NCBI RefSeq assembly: GCF_029227915.1
Contig: NC_079883.1
Location: 32,242,001 to 32,306,000 of the forward strand
Length of the DNA: 64,000 nt
Direction of reading: 5' to 3'
Source: Hydractinia symbiolongicarpus
Taxonomy: Eukaryota; Cnidaria; Hydrozoa; Anthoathecata; Hydractiniidae
Part shown: positions 1 through 11,100 of the stretch, in pieces
Numbering within the stretch: the first letter of the stretch is position 1
Layout: every line of letters starts with the position of its first letter
Program-made: the position numbers and the translations under genes
The notes under the pieces: generated by a model
The model's database searches: none
Told to the model about the DNA's origin: nothing
Seen by the model: the letters and a program-made list of their open reading frames with translations, nothing else

Positions 1-1421
1 AGGAGTTTAATCGCCGGCAAACGAAAACCCGCGGTTGCACGTAAATCCCGGGCTTGGCCCGTATAGTTGAATGTATCTAAAGAAAGTACCCAGGGAGTAA
101 ACTAATTTCCCAAACGATTTTTTAAATTATTTTGTCACCACTAAAACGCATGAGACTTGTAGTATTCAAAAGTGTTTTCATTTTTGATGAGACGCTGAAT
201 AAAAGAAGTTTAATCGCCGGGAAACGAAAACCCGCGATTTCCCGTAAATCCCGGGCTTGGCCCGTATAGTTGAATGTATATAAAGAAAGTACCCAGGAAG
301 TAAACTCATTTCCAGAACGATTTTTTAAATTATCTTTTCACCACTAAAACGCATGAGACTTGTAGTTTTCAAAAATGATTTCATTTTTGATGAGAAGCTG
401 AATAAAAGGAGTTTAATCGCCGGCAAACGAAAACCCGCGGTTGCCCGTAAATCCCGGGCTTGGTCCGTATAGTTGAATGTATCTAAAGAAAGTACCCAGG
501 GAGTAAACTAATTTCCCGAACGATTTTTCAAATTATTTCTGCACCACTAAAACGAATGAGACTTGTAGTTTTCAAAAATGTTTTCATTTTTAATGAGACG
601 CTTAATGAAAGAGGTTTATTCGCCGACAAACGAAAACCCGCGATTTTCCGTAAATCCCGGGCTTGGCCCGTATAGTCAAAAGTATACAAAGAAAGTACCC
701 AGGGAGTAAACTCCTTTCCCAAACGATTTTTTAAATTATTTTGTCACCACTAAAACGCATGAGACTTGTAGTATTCAAAAGTGTTTTCATTTTTGATGAG
801 ACGCTGAATAAAAGAAGTTTAATCGCCGGGAAACGAAAACCCGCGATTTCCCGTAAATCCCGGGCTTGGCCCGTATAGTTAAATGTATCTAAAGAAAGTA
901 CCCAGGGAGTAAACTGATTTCCCGAACGATTTTTCAAATTATTTCTGCACCACTAGAACGAATGAGACTTGTAGTTTTCAAAAATGTTTTCATTTTTAAT
1001 GAGACGCTTAATGAAAGAGTTTTAATCGCCGGCAAACTAAAACCCGCGATTTCCCGTAAATCCCGGACTTAGCCCGTATAGTCGAATGTATACAAAGAAA
1101 GTACCCAGGGAGTAAACTCATTTCCCGAACGATTTTTTAAATAATTTTTTCTCCACTAAAACGCATGAGATTTGTAGTTTTCAAAAATGTTTTCATTTTT
1201 GATGAGACGCCTAATGAAAGGGGTTTAATCGCCGGCAAATGAAAACCCGCGATTTCCCGTAAATCACGGGCTTGGCCCGTATAGTCGAATGTATACAAAG
1301 AAAGTACCCTGTGAGTAAACTCATTTCCAGAACGATTTTTTAAATTATTTTTTCACCACTAAAACGCATTAGACTTGTAGTGTTCAAAAATGTTTTCAAT
1401 TTTGATGAGACGCTGAATAAA
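1..1421. repeat. 7-mer HOR, copy 1
   Basis: Seven 203-bp monomers, 1421 bp. Copy 2 (1422 to about 2502) is partial and differs by a few substitutions and one missing C. Copy 1 alone carries 'ggtccgtatag' near 471, where copy 2 has 'ggcccgtatag'. Confidence 0.8.
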
Positions 1422-2502
1422 AGGAGTTTAATCGCCGGCAAACGAAAACCCGCGGTTGCACGTAAATCCCGGGCTTGGCCCGTATAGTTGAATGTATCTA
1501 AAGAAAGTACCCAGGGAGTAAACTAATTTCCCAAACGATTTTTTAAATTATTTTGTCACCACTAAAACGCATGAGACTTGTAGTATTCAAAAGTGTTTTC
1601 ATTTTTGATGAGACGCTGAATAAAAGAAGTTTAATCGCCGGGAAACGAAAACCCGCGATTTCCCGTAAATCCCGGGCTTGGCCGTATAGTTGAATGTATA
1701 TAAAGAAAGTACCCAGGAAGTAAACTCATTTCCAGAACGATTTTTTAAATTATCTTTTCACCACTAAAACGCATGAGACTTGTAGTTTTCAAAAATGATT
1801 TCATTTTTGATGAGAAGCTGAATAAAAGGAGTTTAATCGCCGGCAAACGAAAACCCGCGGTTGCCCGTAAATCCCGGGCTTGGCCCGTATAGTTGAATGT
1901 ATCTAAAGAAAGTACCCAGGGAGTAAACTAATTTCCCGAACGATTTTTCAAATTATTTCTGCACCACTAAAACGAATGAGACTTGTAGTTTTCAAAAATG
2001 TTTTCATTTTTAATGAGACGCTTAATGAAAGAGGTTTATTCGCCGACAAACGAAAACCCGCGATTTTCCGTAAATCCCGGGCTTGGCCCGTATAGTCAAA
2101 AGTATACAAAGAAAGTACCCAGGTAGTAAACTCCTTTCCCAAACGATTTTTTAAATTATTTTGTCACCACTAAAACGCATGAGACTTGTAGTATTCAAAA
2201 GTGTTTTCATTTTTGATGAGACGCTGAATAAAAGAAGTTTAATCGCCGGGAAACGAAAACCCGCGATTTCCCGTAAATCCCGGGCTTGGCCCGTATAGTT
2301 AAATGTATCTAAAGAAAGTACCCAGGGAGTAAACTGATATCCCGAACGATTTTTCAAATTATTTCTGCACCACTAGAACGAATGAGACTTGTAGTTTTCA
2401 AAAAGGTTTTCATTTTTAATGAGACGCTTAATGAAAGAGTTTTAATCGCCGGCAAACTAAAACCCGCGATTTCCCGTAAATCCCGGACTTGGCCCGTATA
2501 GT
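1422..2502. repeat. 7-mer HOR, copy 2 (partial)
   Basis: Matches positions 1-1082 at an offset of 1420-1421 bp. It ends near 2502, where the copy-1 sequence 'gtcgaatgtatac' is replaced by 'gttgaatgtatat', which joins it to the 4-mer phase. That switch is the visible recombination point. Confidence 0.75.
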
Positions 2503-3314
2503 TGAATGTATATAAAGAAAGTACCCAGGAAGTAAACTCATTTCCAGAACGATTTTTTAAATTATCTTTTCACCACTAAAACGCATGAGACTTGTAGTTT
2601 TCAAAAATGATTTCATTTTTGATGAGAAGCTGAATAAAAGGAGTTTAATCGCCGGCAAACGAAAACCCGCAGTTTCCAGTAAATCCCGGGCTTGGCCCGT
2701 ATAGTTGAATGTATCTAAAGAAAGTACCCAGGAAGTAAACTGATTTCCCGAACGATTTTTCAAATTATTTCTGCACCACTAAAACGAATGAGACTAGTAG
2801 TTTTCAAAAATGTTTTCATTTTTAATGAGACGCTTAATGAAAGAGGTTTATTCGCCGACAAACGAAAACCCGCGATTTTCCGTAAATCCCGGGCTTGGCC
2901 CGTATAGTCAAAAGTATACAAAGAAAGTACCCAGGGAGTAAACTCCTTTCCCAAACGATTTTTTAAATTATTTTGTCACCACTAAAACGCATGAGACTTG
3001 TAGTATTCAAAAGTGTTTTCATTTTTGATGAGACGCTGAATAAAAGAAGTTTAATCGCCGGGAAACGAAAACCCGCGATTTCCCGTAAATCCCGGGCTTG
3101 GCCCGTATAGTTAAATGTATCTAAAGAAAGTACCCAGGGAGTAAACTGATTTCCCGAACGATTTTTCAAATTATTTCTGCACCACTAGAACGAATGAGAC
3201 TTGTAGTTTTCAAAAATGTTTTCATTTTTAATGAGACGCTTAATGAAAGAGTTTTAATCGCCGGCAAACTAAAACCCGCGATTTCCCGTAAATCCCGGAC
3301 TTGGCCCGTATAGT
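2503..3314. repeat. 4-mer HOR, full copy (812 bp)
   Basis: Four monomers in order: 'tatataaag', 'tatctaaag', 'tcaaaagtatac', 'ttaaatgtatc'. The same order lies before (1691-2502) and partly after (3315 to ~3590). Small differences such as 'gcagtttccag' against 'gcggtttccag' separate the copies, so they are not assembly duplicates of one read. Confidence 0.8.
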
Positions 3315-6205
3315 TGAATGTATATAAAGAAAGTACCCAGGAAGTAAACTCATTTCCAGAACGATTTTTTAAATTATCTTTTCACCACTAAAACGCATGA
3401 GACTTGTAGTTTTCAAAAATGATTTCATTTTTGATGAGAAGCTGAATAAAAGGAGTTTAATCGCCGGCAAACGAAAACCCGCGGTTTCCAGTAAATCCCG
3501 GGCTTGGCCCGTATAGTTGAATGTATCTAAAGAAAGTACCCAGGAAGTAAACTGATTTCCCGAACGATTTTTCAAATTATTTCTGCACCACTATAACTAA
3601 TGAGACTTGTAGTTTTCAAAAATGTTTTCATTTTTAATGAGACGCTTAATGAAAGAGGTTTAATCGCCGGCAAACGAAATACCACGATTTCCTTAAATCC
3701 CGGGCTTGTCCCGTATAGTCGAATGTTTACAAAGAAAGTACCCTGTGAGTAAACTCATTTCTAGAACGATTTTTTAAATTATCTTTTCACCACTAAAACG
3801 CATTAGACTTGTAGTTTTCAAAAATGTTTTCATTTTTGATGAGACGCTGAATAAAAGGAGTTTAATCGCCGACAAACGAAAACCCGCGATTTCCCGTAAA
3901 TCCCGGGCTTGGCCCGTATAGTCGAATGTATACAAAGAAAGTACCCAGGGAGTAAACTCATTTCCCGAACGATTTTTTAAATTATTTTTTCTCAACTAAA
4001 ACGCATGAGACTTATAGTTTTCAAAAATGTTTTCATTTTTGATGAGACGCTTAATGAAAGGGGTTTAATCGTCGGCAAATGAAAACCCGCGATTTCCCGT
4101 AAATCACGGGCTTGACCCGTATAGTCGATTGTATACAAAGAAAGTACCCTGTGAGTAAACTCATTTCCAGAACGATTTTTTAAATTATTTTTTCACCACT
4201 AAAACACATAAGACTTGTAGTTTTCAAAAATGTTTTCATTTTTGATGAGACGCTGAATAAAAGAAGTTTAATCGCCGGCAAACGAAAACCCACGATTTCC
4301 CGTAAATCCCGGGCTTGGCCCGTACAATCAAAAGTATACAAAGAAAGTACCCAGGGAGTAAACTCCTTTCCCAAACGATTTTTTAAATTATTTTGTCACC
4401 ACTAAAACGCATGAGACTTGTAGTATTCAAAAGTGTTTTCATTTTTGATGAGACGCTGAATAAAAGAAGTTTAATCGCCGGGAAACGAAATACCACGATT
4501 TCCTTAAATCCCGGGCTTGTCCCGTTTAGTCAAATGTTTACAAAGAAAGTACCCTGTGAGTAAATTCATTTCTAGAACGATTTTTTAAATTATCTTTTCA
4601 CCACTAAAACGCATTAGACTTGTAGTTTTTAAAAATGTTTTCATTTTTGATGAGACGCTGAATAAAAGGAGTTTAATCGCCGGCAAACGAAAACCCGCGG
4701 TTTCCCGTAAATCCTGGGCTTGGCCCGTATAGTTGAATGAATCTAAAGAAAGTACCCAGGGAGTAAACTAATTTCCCGAACGATTTTTTAAATTGTTTTT
4801 TCTCCACTAAAACGCATGAGACTTGTAGTTTCCAAAAATGTTTTCATTTTTAATGAGACGCTTAATGAAAGAGGTTTAATCGCCGGCAAACGAAATACCA
4901 CGATTTCCTTAAATCCCGGGCTTGTCCCGTATAGTCGAATGTTTACAAAGAAAGTACCCTGTGAGTAAACTCATTTCTAGAACGATTTTTTAAATTATCT
5001 TTTCACCACCAAAAGGCATTAGACTTGCAGTTTTCAAAAATGTTTTCATTTTTGATGAGACGCTGAATAAAAGGAGTTTAATCGCCGGCAAACGAAAACC
5101 CGCGGTTTCCCGTAAATCCCGGACTTGGCCCGTATAGTTGAATGTATATAAAGAAAGTACCCAGGAAGTAAACTCATTTCCAGAACGATTTTTTAAATTA
5201 TCTTTTCACCACTAAAACGCATGAGACTTGTAGTTTTCAAAAATGATTTCATTTTTGATGAGAAGCTGAATAAAAGGAGTTTAATCGCCGGCAAACGAAA
5301 ACCCGCGGTTTCCAGTAAATCCCGGGCTTGGCCCGTATAGTTGAATGTATCTAAAGAAAGTACCCAGGAAGTAAACTGATTTCCCGAACGATTTTTCAAA
5401 TTATTTCTGCACCACTAGAACTAATGAGACTTGTAGTTTTCAAAAATGTTTTCATTTTTAATGAGACGCTTAATGAAAGAGGTTTAATCGCCGGCAAACG
5501 AAATACCACGATTTCCTTAAATCCCGGGCTTGTCCCGTATAGTCGAATGTTTACAAAGAAAGTACCCTGTGAGTAAACTCATTTCTAGAACGATTTTTTA
5601 AATTATCTTTTCACCACTAAAACGCATTAGACTTGTAGTTTTCAAAAATGTTTTCATTTTGGATGAGACGCTGAACAAAAGGAGTTTAATCGCCGACAAA
5701 CGAAAACCCGCGATTTCCCGTAAATCCCGGGCTTGGCCGGTATAGTCGAATGTATACAAAGAAAGTACCCAGGGAGTAAACTCATTTCCCGAACGATTTT
5801 TTAAATTATTTTTTCTCCACTAAAACGCATGAGACTTATAGTTTTCAAAAATGTTTTCATTTTTGATGAGACGCTTAATGAAAGAGGTTTAATCGCCGGC
5901 AAACGAAATACCACGATTTCCTTAAATCCCGGGCTTGTCCCGTATAGTCGAATGTTTACAAAGAAAGTACCCTGTGAGTAAACTCATTTCTAGAACGATT
6001 TTTTAAATTATCTTTTCACCACCAAAACGCATTAGACTTGCAGTTTTCAAAAATGTTTTCATTTTTGATGAGACGCTGAATAAAAGGAGTTTAATCGCCG
6101 GCAAACGAAAACCCGCGGTTTCCCGTAAATCCCGGACTTGGCCCGTATAGTTGAATGTATATAAAGAAAGTACCCAGGAAGTAAACTCATTTCCAGAACG
6201 ATTTT

Positions 6206-8840
6206 TTAAATTACTTTTTCACCACTAAAACGCATGAGACTTGTAGTTTTCAAAAATGATTTCATTTTTGATGAGAAGCTGAATAAAAGGAGTTTAATCG
6301 CCGGCAAACGAAAACCCGCGGTTTCCAGTAAATCCCGGGCTTGGCCCGTATAGTTGAATGTATCTAAAGAAAGTACCCAGGAAGTAAACTGATTTCCCGA
6401 ACGATTTTTCAAATTATTTCTGCACCACTAGAACTAATGAGACTTGTAGTTTTCAAAAATGTTTTCATTTTTAATGAGACGCTTAATGAAAGAGGTTTAA
6501 TCGCCGGCAAACGAAATACCACGATTTCCTTAAATCCCGGGCTTGTCCCGTATAGTCGAATGTTTACAAAGAAAGTACCCTGTGAGTAAACTCATTTCTA
6601 GAACGATTTTTTAAATTATCTTTTCAACACTAAAACGCATTAGACTTGTAGTTTTCAAAAATGTTTTCATTTTGGATGAGACGCTGAACAAAAGGAGTTT
6701 AATCGCCGACAAACGAAAACCCGCGATTTCCCGTAAATCCCGGGCTTGGCCGGTATAGTCGAATGTATACAAAGAAAGTACCCAGGGAGTAAACTCATTT
6801 CCCGAACGATTTTTTAAATTATTTTTTCTCCACTAAAACGCATGAGACTTATAGTTTTCAAAAATGTTTTCATTTTTGATGAGACGCTTAATGAAAGGGG
6901 TTTAATCGTCGGCAAATGAAAACCCGCGATTTCCCGTAAATCACGGGCTTGACCCGTATAGTCGATTGTATACAAAGAAAGTACCCTGTGAGTAAACTCA
7001 TTTCCAGAACGATTTTTTAAATTATTTTTTCACCACTAAAACACATAAGACTTGTAGTTTTCAAAAATGTTTTCATTTTTGATGAGACGCTGAATAAAAG
7101 AAGTTTAATCGCCGGCAAACGAAAACCCACGATTTCCCGTAAATCCCGGGCTTGGCCCGTATAGTCAAAAGTATACAAAGAAAGTACCCAGGGAGTAAAC
7201 TCCTTTCCCAAACGATTTTTTAAATTATTTTGTCACCACTAAAACGCATGAGACTTGTAGTATTCAAAAGTGTTTTCATTTTTGATAAGACGCTGAATAA
7301 AAGAAGTTTAATCGCCGGGAAACGAAATACCACGATTTCCTTAAATCCCGGGCTTGTCCCGTATAGTCAAATGTTTACAAAGAAAGTACCCTGTGAGTAA
7401 ATTCATTTCTAGAACGATTTTTTAAATTATCTTTTCACCACTAAAACGCATTAGACTTGTAGTTTTTAAAAATGTTTTCATTTTTGATGAGACGCTGAAT
7501 AAAAGGAGTTTAATCGCCGGCAAACGAAAACCCGCGGTTTCCCGTAAATCCTGGGCTTGGCCCGTATAGTTGAATGAATCTAAAGAAAGTACCCAGGGAG
7601 TAAACTAATTTCCCGAACGATTTTTTAAATTGTTTTTTCTCCACTAAAACGCATGAGAATTGTAGTTTCCAAAAATGTTTTCATTTTTAATGAGACGCTT
7701 AATGAAAGAGGTTTAATCGCCGGCAAACGAAATACCACGATTTCCTTAAATCCCGGGCTTGTCCCGTATAGTCGAATGTTTACAAAGAAAGTACCCTGTG
7801 AGTAAACTCATTTCTAGAACGATTTTTTAAATTATCTTTTCACCACCAAAACGCATTAGACTTGCAGTTTTCAAAAATGTTTTCATTTTTGATGAGACGC
7901 TGAATAAAAGGAGTTTAATCGCCGGCAAACGAAAACCCGCGGTTTCCCGTAAATCCCGGGCTTGGCCCGTATAGTTGAATGTATCTAAAAAAAGTACCCA
8001 GGGAGTAAACTAATTTCCCGAACGATTTTTCAAATTATTTCTGCACCACTAGAACGAATGAGACTTGTAGTTTTCAAAAATGTTTTCATTTTTAATGAGA
8101 CGCTTAATGAAAGAGGTTTATTCGCCGACAAACGAAAACCCGCGATTTCCCGTAAATCCCGGGCTTGGCCCGTATAGTCGAATGTATACAAAGAAAGTAC
8201 CCAGGGAGTAAACTCATTTCCCGAACGATTTTTTAAATTATTTTCTCTCCACTAAAACGCATGAGACTTATAGTTTTCAAAAATGTTTTCATTTTTGATG
8301 AGACGCTGAATAAAAGGAGTTTAATCGCCGGCAAACGAAAACCCGCGGTTTCCCGTAAATCCTGGGCTTGGCCCGTATAGTTGAATGAATCTAAAGAAAG
8401 TACCCAGGGAGTAAACTAATTTCCCGAACGATTTTTTAAATTGTTTTTTCTCCACTAAAACGCATGAGACTTGTAGTTTCCAAAAATGTTTTCATTTTTA
8501 ATGAGACGCTTAATGAAAGAGGTTTAATCGCCGGCAAACGAAATACCACGATTTCCTTAAATCCCGGGCTTGTCCCGTATAGTCGAATGTTTACAAAGAA
8601 AGTACCCTGTGAGTAAACTCATTTCTAGAACGATTTTTTAAATTATCTTTTCACCACCAAAACGCATTAGACTTGCAGTTTTCAAAAATGTTTTCATTTT
8701 TGATGAGACGCTGAATAAAAGGAGTTTATTCGCCGGCAAACGAAAACCCGCGGTTTCCCGTAAATCCCGGACTTGGCCCGTATAGTTGAATGTATATAAA
8801 GAAAGTACCCAGGAAGTAAACTCATTTCCAGAACGATTTT
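6206..8840. repeat. ~13-mer HOR (2635 bp), reference copy
   Basis: Repeated almost unchanged from 8841. Diagnostic shared variants are 'cattttggatgagacg', 'gccggtatagtcg' and 'aaatcctgggc'. The small deficit from 13 x 203 (2639) reflects short deletions such as 'cgatttccttaaatc', one base shorter than the standard 'cgatttcccgtaaatc'. Confidence 0.75.
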
Positions 8841-10818
8841 TTAAATTATCTTTTCACCACTAAAACGCATGAGACTTGTAGTTTTCAAAAATGATTTCAT
8901 TTTTGATGAGAAGCTGAATAAAAGGAGTTTAATCGCCGGCAAACGAAAACCCGCGGTTTCCAGTAAATCCCGGGCTTGGCCCGTATAGTTGAATGTATCT
9001 AAAGAAAGTACCCAGGAAGTAAACTGATTTCCCGAACGATTTTTCAAATTATTTCTGCACCACTAGAACTAATGAGACTTGTAGTTTTCAAAAATGTTTT
9101 CATTTTTAATGAGACGCTTAATGAAAGAGGTTTAATCGCCGGCAAACGAAATACCACGATTTCCTTAAATCCCGGGCTTGTCCCGTATAGTCGAATGTTT
9201 ACAAAGAAAGTACCCTGTGAGTAAACTCATTTCTAGAACGATTTTTTAAATTATCTTTTCACCACTAAAACGCATTAGACTTGTAGTTTTCAAAAATGTT
9301 TTCATTTTTGATGAGACGCTGAATAAAAGGAGTTTAATCGCCGACAAACGAAAACCCGCGATTTCCCGTAAATCCCGGGCTTGGCCGGTATAGTCGAATG
9401 TATACAAAGAAAGTACCCAGGGAGTAAACTCATTTCCCGAACGATTTTTTAAATTATTTTTTCTCCACTAAAACGCATGAGACTTATAGTTTTCAAAAAT
9501 GTTTTCATTTTTGATGAGACGCTTAATGAAAGGGGTTTAATCGTCGGCAAATGAAAACCCGCGATTTCCCGTAAATCACGGGCTTGACCCGTATAGTCGA
9601 TTGTATACAAAGAAAGTACCCTGTGAGTAAACTCATTTCCAGAACGATTTTTTAAATTATTTTTTCACCACTAAAACACATAAGACTTGTAGTTTTCAAA
9701 AATGTTTTCATTTTTGATGAGACGCTGAATAAAAGAAGTTTAATCGCCGGCAAACGAAAACCCACGATTTCCCGTAAATCCCGGGCTTGGCCCGTATAGT
9801 CAAAAGTATACAAAGAAAGTACCCAGGGAGTAAACTCCTTTCCCAAACGATTTTTTAAATTATTTTGTCACCACTAAAACGCATGAGACTTGTAGTATTC
9901 AAAAGTGTTTTCATTTTTGATGAGACGCTGAATAAAAGAAGTTTAATCGCCGGGAAACGAAATACCACGATTTCCTTAAATCCCGGGCTTGTCCCGTATA
10001 GTCAAATGTTTACAAAGAAAGTACCCTGTGAGTAAATTCATTTCTAGAACGATTTTTTAAATTATCTTTTCACCACTAAAACGCATTAGACTTGTAGTTT
10101 TTAAAAATGTTTTCATTTTTGATGAGACGCTGAATAAAAGGAGTTTAATCGCCGGCAAACGAAAACCCGCGGTTTCCCGTAAATCCTGGGCTTGGCCCGT
10201 ATAGTTCAATGAATCTAAAGAAAGTACCCAGGGAGTAAACTAATTTCCCGAACGATTTTTTAAATTGTTTTTTCTCCACTAAAACGCATGAGACTTGTAG
10301 TTTCCAAAAATGTTTTCATTTTTAATGAGACGCTTAATGAAAGAGGTTTAATCGCCGGCAAACGAAATACCACGATTTCCTTAAATCCCGGGCTTGTCCC
10401 GTATAGTCGAATGTTTACAAAGAAAGTACCCTGTGAGTAAACTCATTTCTAGAACGATTTTTTAAATTATCTTTTCACCACCAAAACGCATTAGACTTGC
10501 AGTTTTCAAAAATGTTTTCATTTTTGATGAGACGCTGAATAAAAGGAGTTTAATCGCCGGCAAACGAAAACCCGCGGTTTCCCGTAAATCCCGGGCTTGG
10601 CCCGTATAGTTGAATGTATCTAAAGAAAGTACCCAGGGAGTAAACTAATTTCCCGAACGATTTTTCAAATTATTTCTGCACCACTAGAACGAATGAGACT
10701 TGTAGTTTTCAAAAATGTTTTCATTTTTAATGAGACGCTTAATGAAAGAGGTTTATTCGCCGACAAACGAAAACCCGCGATTTCCCGTAAATCCCGGGCT
10801 TGGCCCGTATAGTCGAAT

Positions 10819-10989
10819 GTATACAAAGAAAGTACCCAGGGAGTAAACTCATTTCTAAAACGCATGAGACTTGTAGTTTTCAAAAATGTTTTCATTTTTA
10901 ATGAGACGCTTAATGAAAGAGGTTTATTCGCCGACAAACGAAAACCCGCGATTTCCCGTAAATCCCGGGCTTGGCCCGTATAGTCGAAT
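10819..10989. repeat. Truncated monomer, 171 bp (32-bp deletion)
   Basis: Spacing between 'gtatac' landmarks is 171 instead of 203. The junction 'catttctaaaacgc' at 10850-10864 removes phase ~173-203. The neighbouring sub-family reads 'catttctagaacg' on the left and 'ccactaaaacg' on the right, so a 3-bp 'cta' microhomology explains the deletion. Because 171 is divisible by three, minus-strand open frames of neighbouring monomers fuse here into 110 codons. I saw this only once. Confidence 0.85.
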
Positions 10990-11100
10990 GTATACAAAGA
11001 AAGTACCCAGGGAGTAAACTCATTTCCCGAACGATTTTTTAAATTATTTTCTCTCCACTAAAACGCATGAGACTTATAGTTTTCAAAAATGTTTTCATTT

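Larger units (their letters stand above)
1..3590. repeat. HOR domain 1: 7-mer (1421 bp) overlapping a 4-mer (812 bp)
   Basis: Sequence from position 1 recurs from 1422, 1421 bp later and exactly seven monomers, including the rare 'gcggttgcacg' variant. The second copy has lost one C in 'ttggccgtatag' near 1680. The match runs to about 2502. A 4-mer phase then takes over: the variants 'tatataaag', 'aatgatttca' and 'gagaagctgaat' recur with landmark 'tgaatgta' at 1691, 2503 and 3315, 812 bp apart. The third 4-mer copy fades near 3590. The two periods share monomers, so the 4-mer probably arose by unequal exchange within the 7-mer. Confidence 0.85.
3369..11100. repeat. HOR domain 2: ~2.6-2.8 kb unit, three copies
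   Basis: Landmark monomers repeat in order. One with 'aatgatttca' begins near 3369, 6206 and 8841, spacings of 2837 and 2635 bp. One with 'aaaacacataagac' begins near 4180, 7017 and 9652, each 811 bp after the first. The 2635-bp spacing corresponds to 13 monomers with small deletions. Copy 1 contains one extra 'aatgatttca' monomer near 5193. The domain is rich in a divergent sub-family with 'aaataccacgatttcctt' and 'gcttgtcccg'. Copy 3 carries the 171-bp truncated monomer and fades near 11.1 kb. Confidence 0.8.

Noticed and set aside
10819-10989. 171-bp monomer suggesting primate alpha satellite
   Set aside because: It is a single 203-bp monomer with a 32-bp deletion. The sequence has no resemblance to alpha satellite that I recognise, and the array period is 203.
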